Assembly (NCBI RefSeq): GCF_000308835.1
Contig: NZ_BAGN01000172.1
Coordinates: 1-64,000, forward strand
DNA length: 64,000 bases
Direction of reading: 5' to 3'
DNA from: Nocardia vinacea NBRC 16497
Lineage (GTDB): Bacteria; Actinomycetota; Actinomycetes; Mycobacteriales; Mycobacteriaceae
The notes under the pieces were generated by a model. That model did no database searches and was not told where the DNA came from. It was given only the letters and a program-made list of their open reading frames with translations. Below, piece by piece: positions 48,919-58,302 of this stretch. The position numbers were made by a program, and so were the translations under genes. Position 1 is the first letter of the stretch. Every line of letters begins with the position of its first letter.

Positions 48919-50760
48919 ATGCCACCGCTTCGTTCACGGACAACCACCATCGGCCGCAATGCCGCAGGCGCGCGCGCACTCTGGCGCGCCACCGGTATGA
49001 CCGACACCGACTTCGGTAAGCCGATCGTCGCCATCGCGAACTCCTACACGCAGTTCGTACCGGGCCACGTGCATCTGAAGAATGTCGGTGAGATCGTCGC
49101 GGACGCGGTGCGCGCCGCGGGTGGTGTACCGCGGGAGTTCCACACCATCGCGGTCGACGACGGCATCGCGATGGGCCACGGCGGCATGCTCTACTCGCTG
49201 CCCTCGCGCGAAATCATCGCCGATTCGGTCGAATACATGGCGAATGCGCACACCGCCGACGCGCTGGTGTGCATCTCCAACTGCGACAAGATCACACCCG
49301 GCATGCTCAATGCCGCTATGCGCCTGAACATCCCGGCCGTCTTCGTTTCCGGCGGTCCGATGGAGGCCGGTAAGGCCGTTGTCGTCGACGGTGTCGCACA
49401 GGCACCGACCGATCTGATCACCGCGATCGCGGCCAGCGCCAATATGAATGTCAGCGAGGACGGCCTGTCCGAGGTCGAGCGCAGCGCCTGTCCGACCTGC
49501 GGCTCCTGCTCCGGCATGTTCACCGCGAATTCGATGAACTGCCTCACCGAGGCGCTCGGACTCGCCTTGCCCGGCAACGGATCCACGCTGGCCACCCATG
49601 CCGCCCGCCACGCCCTGTTCGAGCGGGCGGGCACCGTGATCGTCGATATCGCGAATCGCTGGTACCGCGAGGACGATGCGTCGGTGCTGCCGCGGAACGT
49701 GGCCAACGCCAAGGCCTTCCGCAATGCGATGGCGCTGGACGTCGCGATGGGCGGTTCCACCAATACGGTGCTGCACACCCTGGCCGCCGCGCAGGAGGGT
49801 GAGATCGACTTCGAGTTGAGCACCATCGACGAGATTTCTCGCAAAGTGCCGTGCCTGTCGAAGGTCTCCCCCAACTCCGACTACCACATGGAGGATGTGC
49901 ACCGCGCCGGTGGCATCCCGGCGATCCTCGGCGAGTTGCGCCGCGCCGGACTGCTGGAGACCGACGTCACCACGGTGCACACCAAGAGCTTCGACGAATG
50001 GCTCGACACCTGGGATATCCGCTCCGGCAAGGCATCCGATGAGGCGCTGGAGCTTTTCCACGCCGCGCCCGGTGGCGTGCGCACCACCGAGCCCTTCTCC
50101 ACGAACAACCGCTGGTCCGCGCTCGATACCGACGCCGAGGGGGGCTGCATCCGCGACAAGGCGCACGCCTACACGGTCGAGGGCGGCCTGGTTGTCCTGC
50201 GCGGCAATATCGCCCCCGACGGCGCGATCCTGAAGACCGCTGGCATCGATGAGGAGCTGTTCTCCTTCCAAGGCCCGGCCGTCGTGGTCGAATCCCAGGA
50301 GGAGGCGGTTTCGGCGATCCTCGGTAAGAAGATCAAGCCGGGCGATGTGATCGTGGTCCGCTATGAGGGGCCCAAGGGCGGGCCGGGCATGCAGGAAATG
50401 TTGCACCCCACCGCATTTCTGAAGGGTGCGGGACTCGGCAAGGTGTGCGCGCTGATCACTGACGGCCGCTTCTCCGGCGGGACCTCCGGTCTGTCGATCG
50501 GTCACATGTCGCCCGAGGCCGCGGCGGGTGGTGCCGTCGGACTCATCGAAGACGGCGATCAGATCCGCATCGACGTCCAAACCCGAACCCTCGAGGTGCT
50601 GGTCGATGCCGCGATCCTGGCCGAGCGACGCGCGAAAATGGATGCCTCCGAACGGCCTTGGCAGCCGGTCGACCGCATCCGCCCGGTCACCACGGCGCTG
50701 CGCGCCTATGCCGCACTCGCCACCTCCGCCGACAAGGGTGCCGTTCGCCAGGTGCCATAG
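48919..50760 (+). CDS. ilvD: Dihydroxy-acid dehydratase
   Basis: A 613-residue iron-sulfur enzyme that dehydrates dihydroxy acids in valine and isoleucine synthesis. The motifs GMTDTDFGKPIVAIANSYTQ, NCDKITPGML and CPTCGSCSGMFTANSMNCL supply the cysteine ligands of the cluster, and the length is normal. ATG 48919 has GAGGATC upstream. In M. tuberculosis ilvD is elsewhere, so its place next to ilvB here is a nocardial arrangement. Confidence 0.97.
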   Translation: MPPLRSRTTTIGRNAAGARALWRATGMTDTDFGKPIVAIANSYTQFVPGHVHLKNVGEIVADAVRAAGGVPREFHTIAVDDGIAMGHGGMLYSLPSREIIADSVEYMANAHTADALVCISNCDKITPGMLNAAMRLNIPAVFVSGGPMEAGKAVVVDGVAQAPTDLITAIAASANMNVSEDGLSEVERSACPTCGSCSGMFTANSMNCLTEALGLALPGNGSTLATHAARHALFERAGTVIVDIANRWYREDDASVLPRNVANAKAFRNAMALDVAMGGSTNTVLHTLAAAQEGEIDFELSTIDEISRKVPCLSKVSPNSDYHMEDVHRAGGIPAILGELRRAGLLETDVTTVHTKSFDEWLDTWDIRSGKASDEALELFHAAPGGVRTTEPFSTNNRWSALDTDAEGGCIRDKAHAYTVEGGLVVLRGNIAPDGAILKTAGIDEELFSFQGPAVVVESQEEAVSAILGKKIKPGDVIVVRYEGPKGGPGMQEMLHPTAFLKGAGLGKVCALITDGRFSGGTSGLSIGHMSPEAAAGGAVGLIEDGDQIRIDVQTRTLEVLVDAAILAERRAKMDASERPWQPVDRIRPVTTALRAYAALATSADKGAVRQVP

Positions 50761-50776
50761 TCCCGTCACGAAAGCC

Positions 50777-50813
50777 AACGGCGTCCCTCGTGGCAACATG
50801 AGGGACGCCGTTT
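50777..50813 (+). terminator. Terminator of ilvD
   Basis: Perfect 13-base arms AACGGCGTCCCTC / GAGGGACGCCGTT around a 10-base loop, with T residues at the end, 17 bases after the ilvD stop. Confidence 0.9.
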
Positions 50814-50870
50814 CCATTTCATCCCAACAGCATTGCGGCGCAACGCATGTGCTATCGCCCAAGAAACGAA

Positions 50871-50898
50871 CGGCGCCCTTCGATGCCGAAGGGCGCCG
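50871..50898 (-). terminator. Terminator of the DoxX gene
   Basis: Perfect 12-base arms CGGCGCCCTTCG / CGAAGGGCGCCG around ATGC, followed on the minus strand by TTCGTTTCTT. It lies 14 bases past the DoxX stop and faces the ilvD terminator. Confidence 0.85.
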
Positions 50899-50912
50899 GT
50901 TGTGTGGACGGG

Positions 50913-51803
50913 TTACTCGAAGGGGCCGATGCCCGTTAGCGGGTTGCCGCCGTGCAGCCAGTACCAGGTGCCGATGGCGGCGGCTACGGCCAGGATGAGG
51001 ACTACGAAGGAGCCGTAGGCGGGGCGGGTTGCCCAACCGCGGTTGCGGTCGAAGGACAGGCGGCCGGGTCCGGTCAGGAGCAGGACGACGGCGGTGCCCA
51101 CGAGGATCGACTCCAGTTCCACACCGCTCTTGACCGAGGACTTGTACTGGAAGCCGGGGATCATGCCCTGCTTCCACAGCCACGCGTCGATGATCACCGC
51201 GAGCACCGCACCCGCGGCGAGCGGCGTGGCAAGGCCGAGGACCAGCAGTCCGCCGCCGCCGACTTCACCGGCGATGACCAGGATGGTCGAGAGGGTCGCG
51301 TGATCCCAGCCACCCGACGCCATCATGTCGCGGGTGCCGTCCAGCCCCGCTCCATGGAACCAGCCGGTGAGCTTCTGCAGACCGTGGTAGATGAAGGTGC
51401 CGCCGACGACGAGGCGCAGCACGAACAGGCCGAGGTCGAGGGTGCCGCGGCGGGCGTCGCCATTGCGGCGGCGTATCGGGCGGCTCGGCTCGGCGCCGGA
51501 CGTGTTCGGGGCGGGCGGGATGCTGGCGTAGGAGTAGGCCGCGGCTTCGTTCGCCCTGGTCTGCTCACCGACCGAGGGGATCTCGGGATCGAGCCCGAGT
51601 TCTTCCTCGGTGCGCGGCACATCCTTGGCCAAATCGGGGCCGCTCGGCGCGGCATCGGAGGACATTCTGGGCAGCACGCCGGTGGGTGAATCGTAGGGAC
51701 TGGTCACGCCACGACCGGTGGACGACACCGCCGACTGCTCCTCCGTGGGCGATGCCGCGCCCTCGGTTTTGGACGCGGCTGTGTCTTTGGGCTCTTCGGT
51801 CAC
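50913..51803 (-). CDS. DoxX family membrane protein
   Basis: A 296-residue protein. Residues 1-125 are polar, Ser/Glu/Pro-rich and probably cytoplasmic; four membrane helices follow, from LGLFVLRLVVGGTFIYHGLQ to the last near 275. The DoxX fold is recognised by VVGGTFIYHGLQKLTGWF and PLAAGAVLAVIIDAW. Mycobacterial DoxX (Rv3005c) is in the same place and linked to oxidative stress with SodA and SseA. The start is GTG 51803. Confidence 0.85.
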   Translation of the reverse strand: MTEEPKDTAASKTEGAASPTEEQSAVSSTGRGVTSPYDSPTGVLPRMSSDAAPSGPDLAKDVPRTEEELGLDPEIPSVGEQTRANEAAAYSYASIPPAPNTSGAEPSRPIRRRNGDARRGTLDLGLFVLRLVVGGTFIYHGLQKLTGWFHGAGLDGTRDMMASGGWDHATLSTILVIAGEVGGGGLLVLGLATPLAAGAVLAVIIDAWLWKQGMIPGFQYKSSVKSGVELESILVGTAVVLLLTGPGRLSFDRNRGWATRPAYGSFVVLILAVAAAIGTWYWLHGGNPLTGIGPFE

Positions 51804-51914
51804 GGTCGATACCCTATGCGGCCTTGCGCCCGCGTGGGCGGTCTCGAGGCGACGGCGTGTCCGTTTATCGACCCGAAGCGGCACATCGGCCGCGGTTTCC
51901 GTAACGTCTGAGCC

Positions 51915-53021
51915 ATGAGTTTGGTTGTCGCGGGGCGTATCGCCCTGAGCCTGGCGCTCGGCTCCGTCCTGCTGGTCGGCTGCGCCCGATTCGACGATTC
52001 CGCCTCCAGCCCGTTCACACCCGAACCGACCTTCAACCCCGCCGAACCCAAATCGCCGCAGCAGAACCCCTCGCAGCGCCCACGCCCGACCGGCCCGTGC
52101 ATCGATCCGGATCCGAATGTGATCACGACCTGCCTGGATTCCACCGCGGGCATCATCTCGCTCGGCGAGGATGCGCTGGTCGCCGAGCGGCGCACCGGAC
52201 GCATCTACAAGACCGTCGCGGTGGATCCGAGCGATCCGCAGTCGCCGCCGATTCTGGTCGGTCAGGTGGATGTGGACGGCTCCGGTGACGGCGGCATCTC
52301 CGATATCGCCCTCTCGCCGACCTACCGCGAGGACGGACTCATCTACGCCTACATCACCACCGGATCCGATAACCGGGTGGTGCGCATCGCGGAGAACGGG
52401 CCACCGAAGACCATCCTCACCGGAATTCCGAAGGGGGCGGTCGGCAATCACGGTGCGCTGGAATTCATTTCGCCGACCGAACTGTTGGTGCTGACCGGCG
52501 ATGCGGGCAATCCCGGTCTGGCAAGTGCGCCGTCGTCGCTGGCGGGCAAGGTATTGCGGATCAACTCGCCGTCACCGGGCGCCAATGCGGAGGTCGTGGT
52601 GTCGGGCCTCGGCACGGCGGGCGATCTGTGCGACGACGGTAAGGACAGCGTCTGGATCACCGATCGCACCCCGACCGAGGATCGACTGCAGCGCCTCGGC
52701 CGGGACGGATCGATCACCACCGCGTGGACTTGGCCGGATCGGCCCGGCGTGGGTGGCTGCGCGGCCGGACCCGATGTGGTGGCGATCGCGATGTCGGGGG
52801 CGAAGGCGTTGGCGATCGCGAATCCGGATGCGAACACCCACGCGATCACCGCGGCGCCGACGTTCACCGTGCAGGACAAATACGGCAGGCTCGGCGGTGC
52901 GGCAGCCGGTGCGGACGGCACCATCTGGGCGACCACCGTCAACAATGACGATAATCATGGGCCGTTCGACGATCGGGTGATCAAGATCCCGCCGCCGTCG
53001 CAGGGCACCGGGCCGGACTAA
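51915..53021 (+). CDS. LppZ-like lipoprotein with sugar-dehydrogenase beta propeller
   Basis: A 368-residue lipoprotein. Signal peptide with lipobox LLVGC (Cys 23), then a Pro-rich stretch and a six-bladed propeller of the soluble glucose dehydrogenase (PQQ) type: GGISDIALSPTYREDGLIY and GNHGALEFISPTELLVLTGD are the conserved blade segments. Corresponds to Rv3006 (LppZ). Whether it binds PQQ is uncertain; key residues cannot be confirmed. ATG 51915; the DoxX gene is divergent with 111 bases between. Confidence 0.85.
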   Translation: MSLVVAGRIALSLALGSVLLVGCARFDDSASSPFTPEPTFNPAEPKSPQQNPSQRPRPTGPCIDPDPNVITTCLDSTAGIISLGEDALVAERRTGRIYKTVAVDPSDPQSPPILVGQVDVDGSGDGGISDIALSPTYREDGLIYAYITTGSDNRVVRIAENGPPKTILTGIPKGAVGNHGALEFISPTELLVLTGDAGNPGLASAPSSLAGKVLRINSPSPGANAEVVVSGLGTAGDLCDDGKDSVWITDRTPTEDRLQRLGRDGSITTAWTWPDRPGVGGCAAGPDVVAIAMSGAKALAIANPDANTHAITAAPTFTVQDKYGRLGGAAAGADGTIWATTVNNDDNHGPFDDRVIKIPPPSQGTGPD

Positions 53022-53035
53022 CCGCGCCGATAACA

Positions 53036-53068
53036 AAGTGGGCGGGTCCTTTACGGACCCGCCCACTT
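53036..53068. terminator. Bidirectional terminator
   Basis: Perfect 14-base arms AAGTGGGCGGGTCC / GGACCCGCCCACTT with a 5-base loop, between the convergent LppZ-like gene and gatB. Confidence 0.9.
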
Positions 53069-53108
53069 CACGTTGGCTTCGTTGGGAAACCGCCGGTGCG
53101 GACCGAAC

Positions 53109-54614
53109 TCAGGCGCAGGCCTGGAGCACGAGCTCACGCACGCGAGCCGCGTCGGCTTGGCCGCGCGTCGCCTTCATGACGTCACCGACGATCTTGCCCG
53201 CGGCCTGCACCTTGCCCGAGCGGATCTTCTCGGCGATATCGGGATTGGCCTCGAGCGCCTTCTGCACCTCGGCCTGCAACGCGGTCTCGTCGCTGACCAT
53301 GCCGAGGCCCTTGGTCTCGACGATCTTCGCCGGATCGCCCTCGCCCGCCAGCACGAAGTCGACGACCTGCTTGGCGACCTTGTTGTTCACCGTCTTCGAT
53401 TCGACGAGCTTGATCACCTCGGCCACCTGGGCGGGCGTGATCGGCAGTTCCTCCAGGGATACCTCACGCTCCTTGGCCTTTTCGGTGAGGTAGGCGACCC
53501 ACCACGAGCGGGCCTCGTTGACCGGAGCGCCCGCATCGACGGTCGCGATGATCAGATCGAGCGCGCCTGCGTTCACCAGGTCGCGCATGACCTCGTCGGA
53601 CAGCCCCCAGTCGGACTGGATGCGCGCGCGGCGCAGCCACGGGTACTCCGGGATCGTGCCGCGCAGCTGCTCTACCCAACCCGCCGCGGGCGCAACGGGT
53701 TCCAGGTCCGGCTCGGGGAAGTAACGGTAGTCCTCGGCGGTCTCCTTGCGGCGACCGGGCGAGGTGGTGCCGTCGCTCTCATGGAAGTGCCTGGTCTCCT
53801 GCACGATCGAACCGCCGTCGGCGAGAATGGCGGCCTGGCGGCGCATTTCGAAGCGGACCGCGACCTCGACGCTCTTGAGCGAGTTGACGTTCTTGGTCTC
53901 GGTGCGGGTGCCGAATTCCGTTGCGCCGATGGACATCAGCGAAACGTTGGCATCGCAGCGCAGCGAGCCCTGCTCCATTTTGACGTCGGAGACCTGCAGC
54001 GACTTCAGGACCTCACGCAGCGCGGTCACGTAGGCGCGCGCCACTTCCGGTGCCCGCTCCCCAGCACCGGTGATCGGCTTGGTGACGATCTCGATGAGCG
54101 GCACGCCGGCCCGGTTGTAGTCCAGCAGCGAGTGACTCGCGCCGTGGATGCGGCCGGTCGAGCCACCGATGTGGGTGGACTTGCCGGTGTCCTCCTCCAT
54201 ATGGGCGCGCTCGATCTCGACACGGAAGGTACTGCCGTCGTCGAGGACCACGTCGAGGTGACCGTTGGTGGCGATCGGCTCGTCGTATTGGCTGATCTGG
54301 TAGTTCTTCGGCTGGTCCGGGTAGAAGTAGTTCTTGCGCGCGAACCGGCCCCACGGGGTGATCGCGCAATTCAGGGCCAGCCCGATCCGGATCGCCGACG
54401 CCACGGCCTGCTCGTTCACCACCGGCAGCGAGCCCGGCAGACCGAGGCACACCGGGCACACCTGGGTGTTCGGCTCCGCGCCGAACTCGGTCGGACAACC
54501 GCAGAACATCTTGGTCGCGGTGTTCAGCTCGACGTGAACCTCCATGCCGAGCACCGGGTCGAACCGGTCGATGACATCGGCATAGTCCATCAAGTCGACG
54601 GTGGGTGCACTCAT
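53109..54614 (-). CDS. gatB: Aspartyl/glutamyl-tRNA amidotransferase subunit B
   Basis: A 501-residue subunit of GatCAB that amidates Glu-tRNA-Gln (and Asp-tRNA-Asn). VLGMEVHVELNTATKMFCGC is the start signature, with the zinc Cys residues CGCP and CPVCLGLPGSLP, and the C-terminal GatB/YqeY domain carries IAEKIRSGKVQAAGKIVGDVM. GatA and GatC are not in this window. Completes the indirect Gln-tRNA route with gltX and tRNA-Gln. Confidence 0.97.
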   Translation of the reverse strand: MSAPTVDLMDYADVIDRFDPVLGMEVHVELNTATKMFCGCPTEFGAEPNTQVCPVCLGLPGSLPVVNEQAVASAIRIGLALNCAITPWGRFARKNYFYPDQPKNYQISQYDEPIATNGHLDVVLDDGSTFRVEIERAHMEEDTGKSTHIGGSTGRIHGASHSLLDYNRAGVPLIEIVTKPITGAGERAPEVARAYVTALREVLKSLQVSDVKMEQGSLRCDANVSLMSIGATEFGTRTETKNVNSLKSVEVAVRFEMRRQAAILADGGSIVQETRHFHESDGTTSPGRRKETAEDYRYFPEPDLEPVAPAAGWVEQLRGTIPEYPWLRRARIQSDWGLSDEVMRDLVNAGALDLIIATVDAGAPVNEARSWWVAYLTEKAKEREVSLEELPITPAQVAEVIKLVESKTVNNKVAKQVVDFVLAGEGDPAKIVETKGLGMVSDETALQAEVQKALEANPDIAEKIRSGKVQAAGKIVGDVMKATRGQADAARVRELVLQACA

Positions 54615-54717
54615 AGCGATCAGTCTATTGACCCGCCCGCCGCCCCCGCCAAGCGGTCAGCACCCGTCGTGTCTCTCGCGACCCCGTCGGCCCGGCGACC
54701 GCTGAGCCGTCGCATAA

Positions 54718-54765
54718 CCAGTGCGCTCCTCGCAGAATGTGGAGCTTCTGCGAGGAGCGCACTGG
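54718..54765. repeat. Perfect 20-base inverted repeat
   Basis: Arms CCAGTGCGCTCCTCGCAGAA / TTCTGCGAGGAGCGCACTGG (54718-54737 and 54746-54765) match at all 20 positions, with an 8-base loop. It lies between the lipoprotein-hydrolase and gatB genes, both on the minus strand, so it could end the upstream transcript, but no T run follows. Confidence 0.85.
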
Positions 54766-54797
54766 ATGTGCGGTAGCGCTCTGACCGGGCGGTTCGG

Positions 54798-56180
54798 TCA
54801 GCGGGGTTGGGTGTGTTGGGCGAGCCAGGTGGTTGTGTAGGTGAGGACGTCGGGGGCAATGGTGGTTTCGATGGTGGTGTATTCGCTGGGCAGGCCGGAA
54901 TTGGCGGGTTGCATGAAGTGGTTGAGGCCGGAGAAGACGTGGACGGTGGCGTCCGGATCGGCGCCCAGGCGGTCGCGCATCGGTTGTTCGTTCTGGGTGG
55001 CGAGGACCTGCATGTCCTTGGTGCCGAAGAAGGCCAGGACTGGGATGCGCAGGGCGGAGAGCGCGGGGGCCGGGTCGTAGGTGATGAAGGACGCCATGTA
55101 CGTGGTGTTGTAGGCGTCGAGGGTTTCCGCGGAGGCGCGCTGGTCCGGCGGGAGGGATTCGTTGTGGCGGTAGGCGAGGGCCTTGGCGGCGGCCAGGTCA
55201 CCGGAGCGGATCAGGTTGGTCCAGTCGGTGATGTAGGTGACCTGATCATCGATCCGGGACTGGGGTGCGCCCGCCGCGCTGAGCAGTGCGCGGTTCTGCT
55301 CGATCAGCACCTCCCAGCCGGGTACAGAGGGGCCCGCCATCAGGATCGCGAAGGCGACTCCGCTGTCGGGCCGGGATGCCACCAGGGGTGCGAGGTAGCC
55401 GCCCTCGCTGTGGCCGAACAGTCCGACGCGGGCCGGATCGATATCCGGGCGGGCGCGTAGGAAGCGCACGCCGGCGGCCGCATCACCAGCGAGATCGTTG
55501 TAAGTTGCGTCGTCGAGTTTGCCGCTGGTACCGCCGACGCCGCGGTCATCGGTACGCAGTACGGCATAACCCGCGCGGGTGTAGGTGTCGGCCAGTAGCA
55601 GGAAAGGCTTGTGGCCCATGAGTTCTTCGTTGCGGTCCTGGGGGCCGCTGCCGGAGATCATCAGGATTGCCGGGAAGGGGCCGTTGCCCGCGGGCAGGGT
55701 CAGTGTGCCCGCGATGGTGATATCGCCGTTGCGGTAGGTGACGTCTTCGGAACGGTAGGGGTACGGCGGTTTCGGCTCCTGCGGATGCGCGGACGTTCCG
55801 ATCTTGCCGGGCTCGAGCGTCAACGGCAGGCTCTGGCCCGCTTGCCGGAACTCACCGCTGATCCGGTTGGCCCCCTTGTCGAATTTGCCCTCGAACGCCG
55901 CATCACCCGGAGTGTTCGGAATCGCGAACGCCACCCGATCCGGTTCGGCGGAAACACCTTTCAGCTCCGCGCCGTTCACACCTTGCGACGGGATATCGAT
56001 GGTGGCGCTGCCGTTATCGGCGAAACTCACCCCCACCGCCAGCGGAGCGTCGGGCACCTCGATGGATCCGTGCCAATCCCCGGTCAACGACCGGGTCTGG
56101 CCCTTATCCGATGACGAACACCCCACCACCAACGCAACGATCAGGATCAGAACCGAGACGAGCCATCGCCCAGTGCGCAT
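54798..56180 (-). CDS. Alpha/beta hydrolase lipoprotein
   Basis: A 460-residue lipoprotein, with lipobox LVVGC (Cys 21). Residues 30-140 form a beta domain (LTGDWHGSIEVPDAP). The C-terminal half is a hydrolase with nucleophile GHSEGG (Ser 258), acidic GTKDMQVL and His in GLNHFMQP. It is related to prolyl-oligopeptidase-like or DLH-type esterases. It is anchored on the outer face of the membrane. The substrate is unknown. Confidence 0.85.
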   Translation of the reverse strand: MRTGRWLVSVLILIVALVVGCSSSDKGQTRSLTGDWHGSIEVPDAPLAVGVSFADNGSATIDIPSQGVNGAELKGVSAEPDRVAFAIPNTPGDAAFEGKFDKGANRISGEFRQAGQSLPLTLEPGKIGTSAHPQEPKPPYPYRSEDVTYRNGDITIAGTLTLPAGNGPFPAILMISGSGPQDRNEELMGHKPFLLLADTYTRAGYAVLRTDDRGVGGTSGKLDDATYNDLAGDAAAGVRFLRARPDIDPARVGLFGHSEGGYLAPLVASRPDSGVAFAILMAGPSVPGWEVLIEQNRALLSAAGAPQSRIDDQVTYITDWTNLIRSGDLAAAKALAYRHNESLPPDQRASAETLDAYNTTYMASFITYDPAPALSALRIPVLAFFGTKDMQVLATQNEQPMRDRLGADPDATVHVFSGLNHFMQPANSGLPSEYTTIETTIAPDVLTYTTTWLAQHTQPR

Positions 56181-56688
56181 GCCGCAACACTACCGATCCG
56201 CACGCCATATCGGACGAACTCGGACACCCATGGCGCCCGGCATTACTGCCATCCTCCGATACCGCGATCGCGCTCTCGAAGTATCCAGCAGCATCGTGGG
56301 CGATTGCCGCCCAGCAGCGCTGGACTGCCCAGCGACCCTACATGAGCTCACGGCCGCGCCTGTTTCGAAGATCGAACGCCGGTCAGTAATTGCGATCAGC
56401 AATCCTGGGCTCGCACCGGAGTTCGGATCGCCAGTAATTCCGCACCATCCCGGCGAGGCGAACCGAGAACGCTGCGCGGCTATCCGCACCCCCGCGCGCG
56501 TACCGAACCGGCCCGGTAGTCGCTGCCATTCGGCCCGGTCAACGTCGCCTCAGCAGGTGTATTGCCCTCCGCGCCAGCGGAATCCGGGGCGATCCTCACG
56601 CCGTGCTCACCGCCCCCGACAATCGCCTCTCTCGACCTGGACAATGACCGTTCCAGCATTCCGCCAGCGGACCGCAGGGGGCCGACCT
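56181..56688. other. Long intergenic region
   Basis: 508 bases between the lipoprotein hydrolase and the antitoxin gene. Overlapping frames on both strands are of low quality and their codon use does not look like the genes around. I see no structure in it beyond GC-rich runs. Confidence 0.4.
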
Positions 56689-57132
56689 TCACGCCCCGCG
56701 GGCGTATCGGACTGCGGCGGCGATCGCGTCCATATCGAGTTCGATGGTGGGGTCTTCCTCTTGTGCCTCTTGGAATTCCAGCACTGCGTCCGACATGCCG
56801 CCGCGGCGCGCGATGGCGAGGAGTTCACGGCGGACGTAGGCACCGAGCGGGAGTTCGGCCGCGCGGGCGCGGCGGCCGAACATGCCGAGGGCATCGGCGG
56901 GCAGATCGTAGACCTGGATGAGGGTTACCGCATCGGAGTCGAATTGCGGGGTCAGATCGCGGCCCTGGGCTTCCAGGAATTCCACGATCGTGTCCACGGA
57001 AGTTCGCCGACGCGCCATTGCGATCAGTTCCTGACGGACCTGAGCTTCGATCGATATGCCCGCGATGCGAGCACGGCGGCGGAACACGGCGACAGCATCG
57101 GTGGGCAGGTCGGATACCTGGAGTTGAGCCAC
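56689..57132 (-). CDS. Tandem FitA/VapB-type antitoxin
   Basis: A 147-residue protein made of two copies of the ribbon-helix-helix antitoxin fold. Copy 1 begins LQVSDLPTDAVAVFRRRAR and copy 2 IQVYDLPADALGMFGRRARA, each followed by the helix pattern VRQELIAMARR / VRRELLAIARR. Single RHH antitoxins are about 80 residues. No PIN-domain toxin lies next to it. The start is GTG 57132, 64 bases from the pfkA stop. Upstream extension of the frame is not coding-like. Confidence 0.8.
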   Translation of the reverse strand: MAQLQVSDLPTDAVAVFRRRARIAGISIEAQVRQELIAMARRRTSVDTIVEFLEAQGRDLTPQFDSDAVTLIQVYDLPADALGMFGRRARAAELPLGAYVRRELLAIARRGGMSDAVLEFQEAQEEDPTIELDMDAIAAAVRYARGA

Positions 57133-57196
57133 GACGACCAGAGTAGCTGTGCGACAAAGAATTCGGCAGGTCTCGATTGCGCAACAACCGCCGGAA

Positions 57197-58231
57197 TCAG
57201 CCGAAAAATGCCTCGGCTTCGCGGTAGCGCTCCTCGGGCACTCGCTTGAGCTGCTTGGTGGCCTCGGACAACGGAACCAGATCGATGGAAGTGCCGTGCA
57301 GAGCAACCATTTGGCCGAATTGTCCGGCATGTACGGCTTCGGCGGCATGCAGACCGAACCGGGTCGCCAGCACCCGGTCGTACGGGGTCGGGCTGCCGCC
57401 GCGCTGGACGTGACCGAGCACGGTGGTGCGGACCTCTTTGCCGATACGGCGTTCGATCTCGGTGCCCAGCTGCTGTGCGACACCGGTGAACCGTTCGTGG
57501 CCGAATTCGTCGATACCGCCCTCGCGCAGCGCGAATCCCGAATCGGGGGCCGGGTGCGCACCCTCGGCAACCACGCAGATGAAGTGCTTATCGCCGCGCT
57601 GGAAGCGGCGCTTGATCATCGAGCACACCGCGTCCACGTCGAAGGGCACCTCGGGAACCAGCGTGAGGTGCGCGCCGGCCGCCATGCCCGAGTTGATCGC
57701 GATCCAGCCCGCGTGGCGGCCCATCACCTCGACCAGCATGACGCGCTGATGCGATTCCGCGGTGGTGTGCAGCCGGTCGATGGCCTCGGAGGCGATGGAC
57801 AGCGCGGTGTCGTGGCCGAAAGTTACGTCGGTGCAGTCGATGTCGTTATCGATGGTTTTCGGGACCCCGACCACCGGGACGCCCTCGTCGGACAGCCAAC
57901 TCGCGGCGGTGAGCGTGCCCTCGCCGCCGATCGGGATCAGTGCCTCGATCCCGTTGTCGTCGAGGGTGCGTTTGATCTGGTCCAGCCCGGCACGCAGTTT
58001 GTCGGGGTTGGTGCGAGCGGTGCCGAGCATCGTGCCGCCCTTGGTGAGCAGGCGGTCGGTGCGATCGTCGTTCTGAATGGTGATCTTTCGGTCTTCGAGT
58101 AGACCACGCCAGCCGTCCTGGAAGCCGATGATCGCGTCCCCATAGCGTCCGTTCGCGGTGCGAACGACGGCACGGATGACCGCGTTCAGTCCTGGACAGT
58201 CGCCGCCTCCGGTCAAGACTCCGATACGCAT
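57197..58231 (-). CDS. pfkA: 6-phosphofructokinase
   Basis: A 344-residue glycolytic enzyme that phosphorylates fructose 6-phosphate. MRIGVLTGGGDCPGLNAVI at the start and IGGEGT at residues 101-106 form the nucleotide site; retention of Gly at the position equivalent to E. coli Gly 104 indicates ATP rather than pyrophosphate use. The catalytic Asp region is KTIDNDIDCTDVTFGHDTA. ATG 58231 is the start. It is 71 bases from the kinase gene. In M. tuberculosis pfkA is next to gatB. Confidence 0.95.
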   Translation of the reverse strand: MRIGVLTGGGDCPGLNAVIRAVVRTANGRYGDAIIGFQDGWRGLLEDRKITIQNDDRTDRLLTKGGTMLGTARTNPDKLRAGLDQIKRTLDDNGIEALIPIGGEGTLTAASWLSDEGVPVVGVPKTIDNDIDCTDVTFGHDTALSIASEAIDRLHTTAESHQRVMLVEVMGRHAGWIAINSGMAAGAHLTLVPEVPFDVDAVCSMIKRRFQRGDKHFICVVAEGAHPAPDSGFALREGGIDEFGHERFTGVAQQLGTEIERRIGKEVRTTVLGHVQRGGSPTPYDRVLATRFGLHAAEAVHAGQFGQMVALHGTSIDLVPLSEATKQLKRVPEERYREAEAFFG

Positions 58232-58302
58232 GGCGCATATCTTGCACCGCTTCGCGCGATCGCGCGGTCGCACCCCCGTGAACACCGGGTAACGGCTATG
58301 AC

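Noticed and set aside
48934..51183. A 749-residue minus-strand frame
   Set aside because: Antisense to ilvD, a confident gene; the codon bias creates the open frame.
53073..54776. A 567-residue plus-strand frame
   Set aside because: Antisense to gatB and only a by-product of high GC at third positions.
57133..57570. Long upstream extension of the antitoxin frame
   Set aside because: It is antisense to the pfkA 3' end with no antitoxin features.
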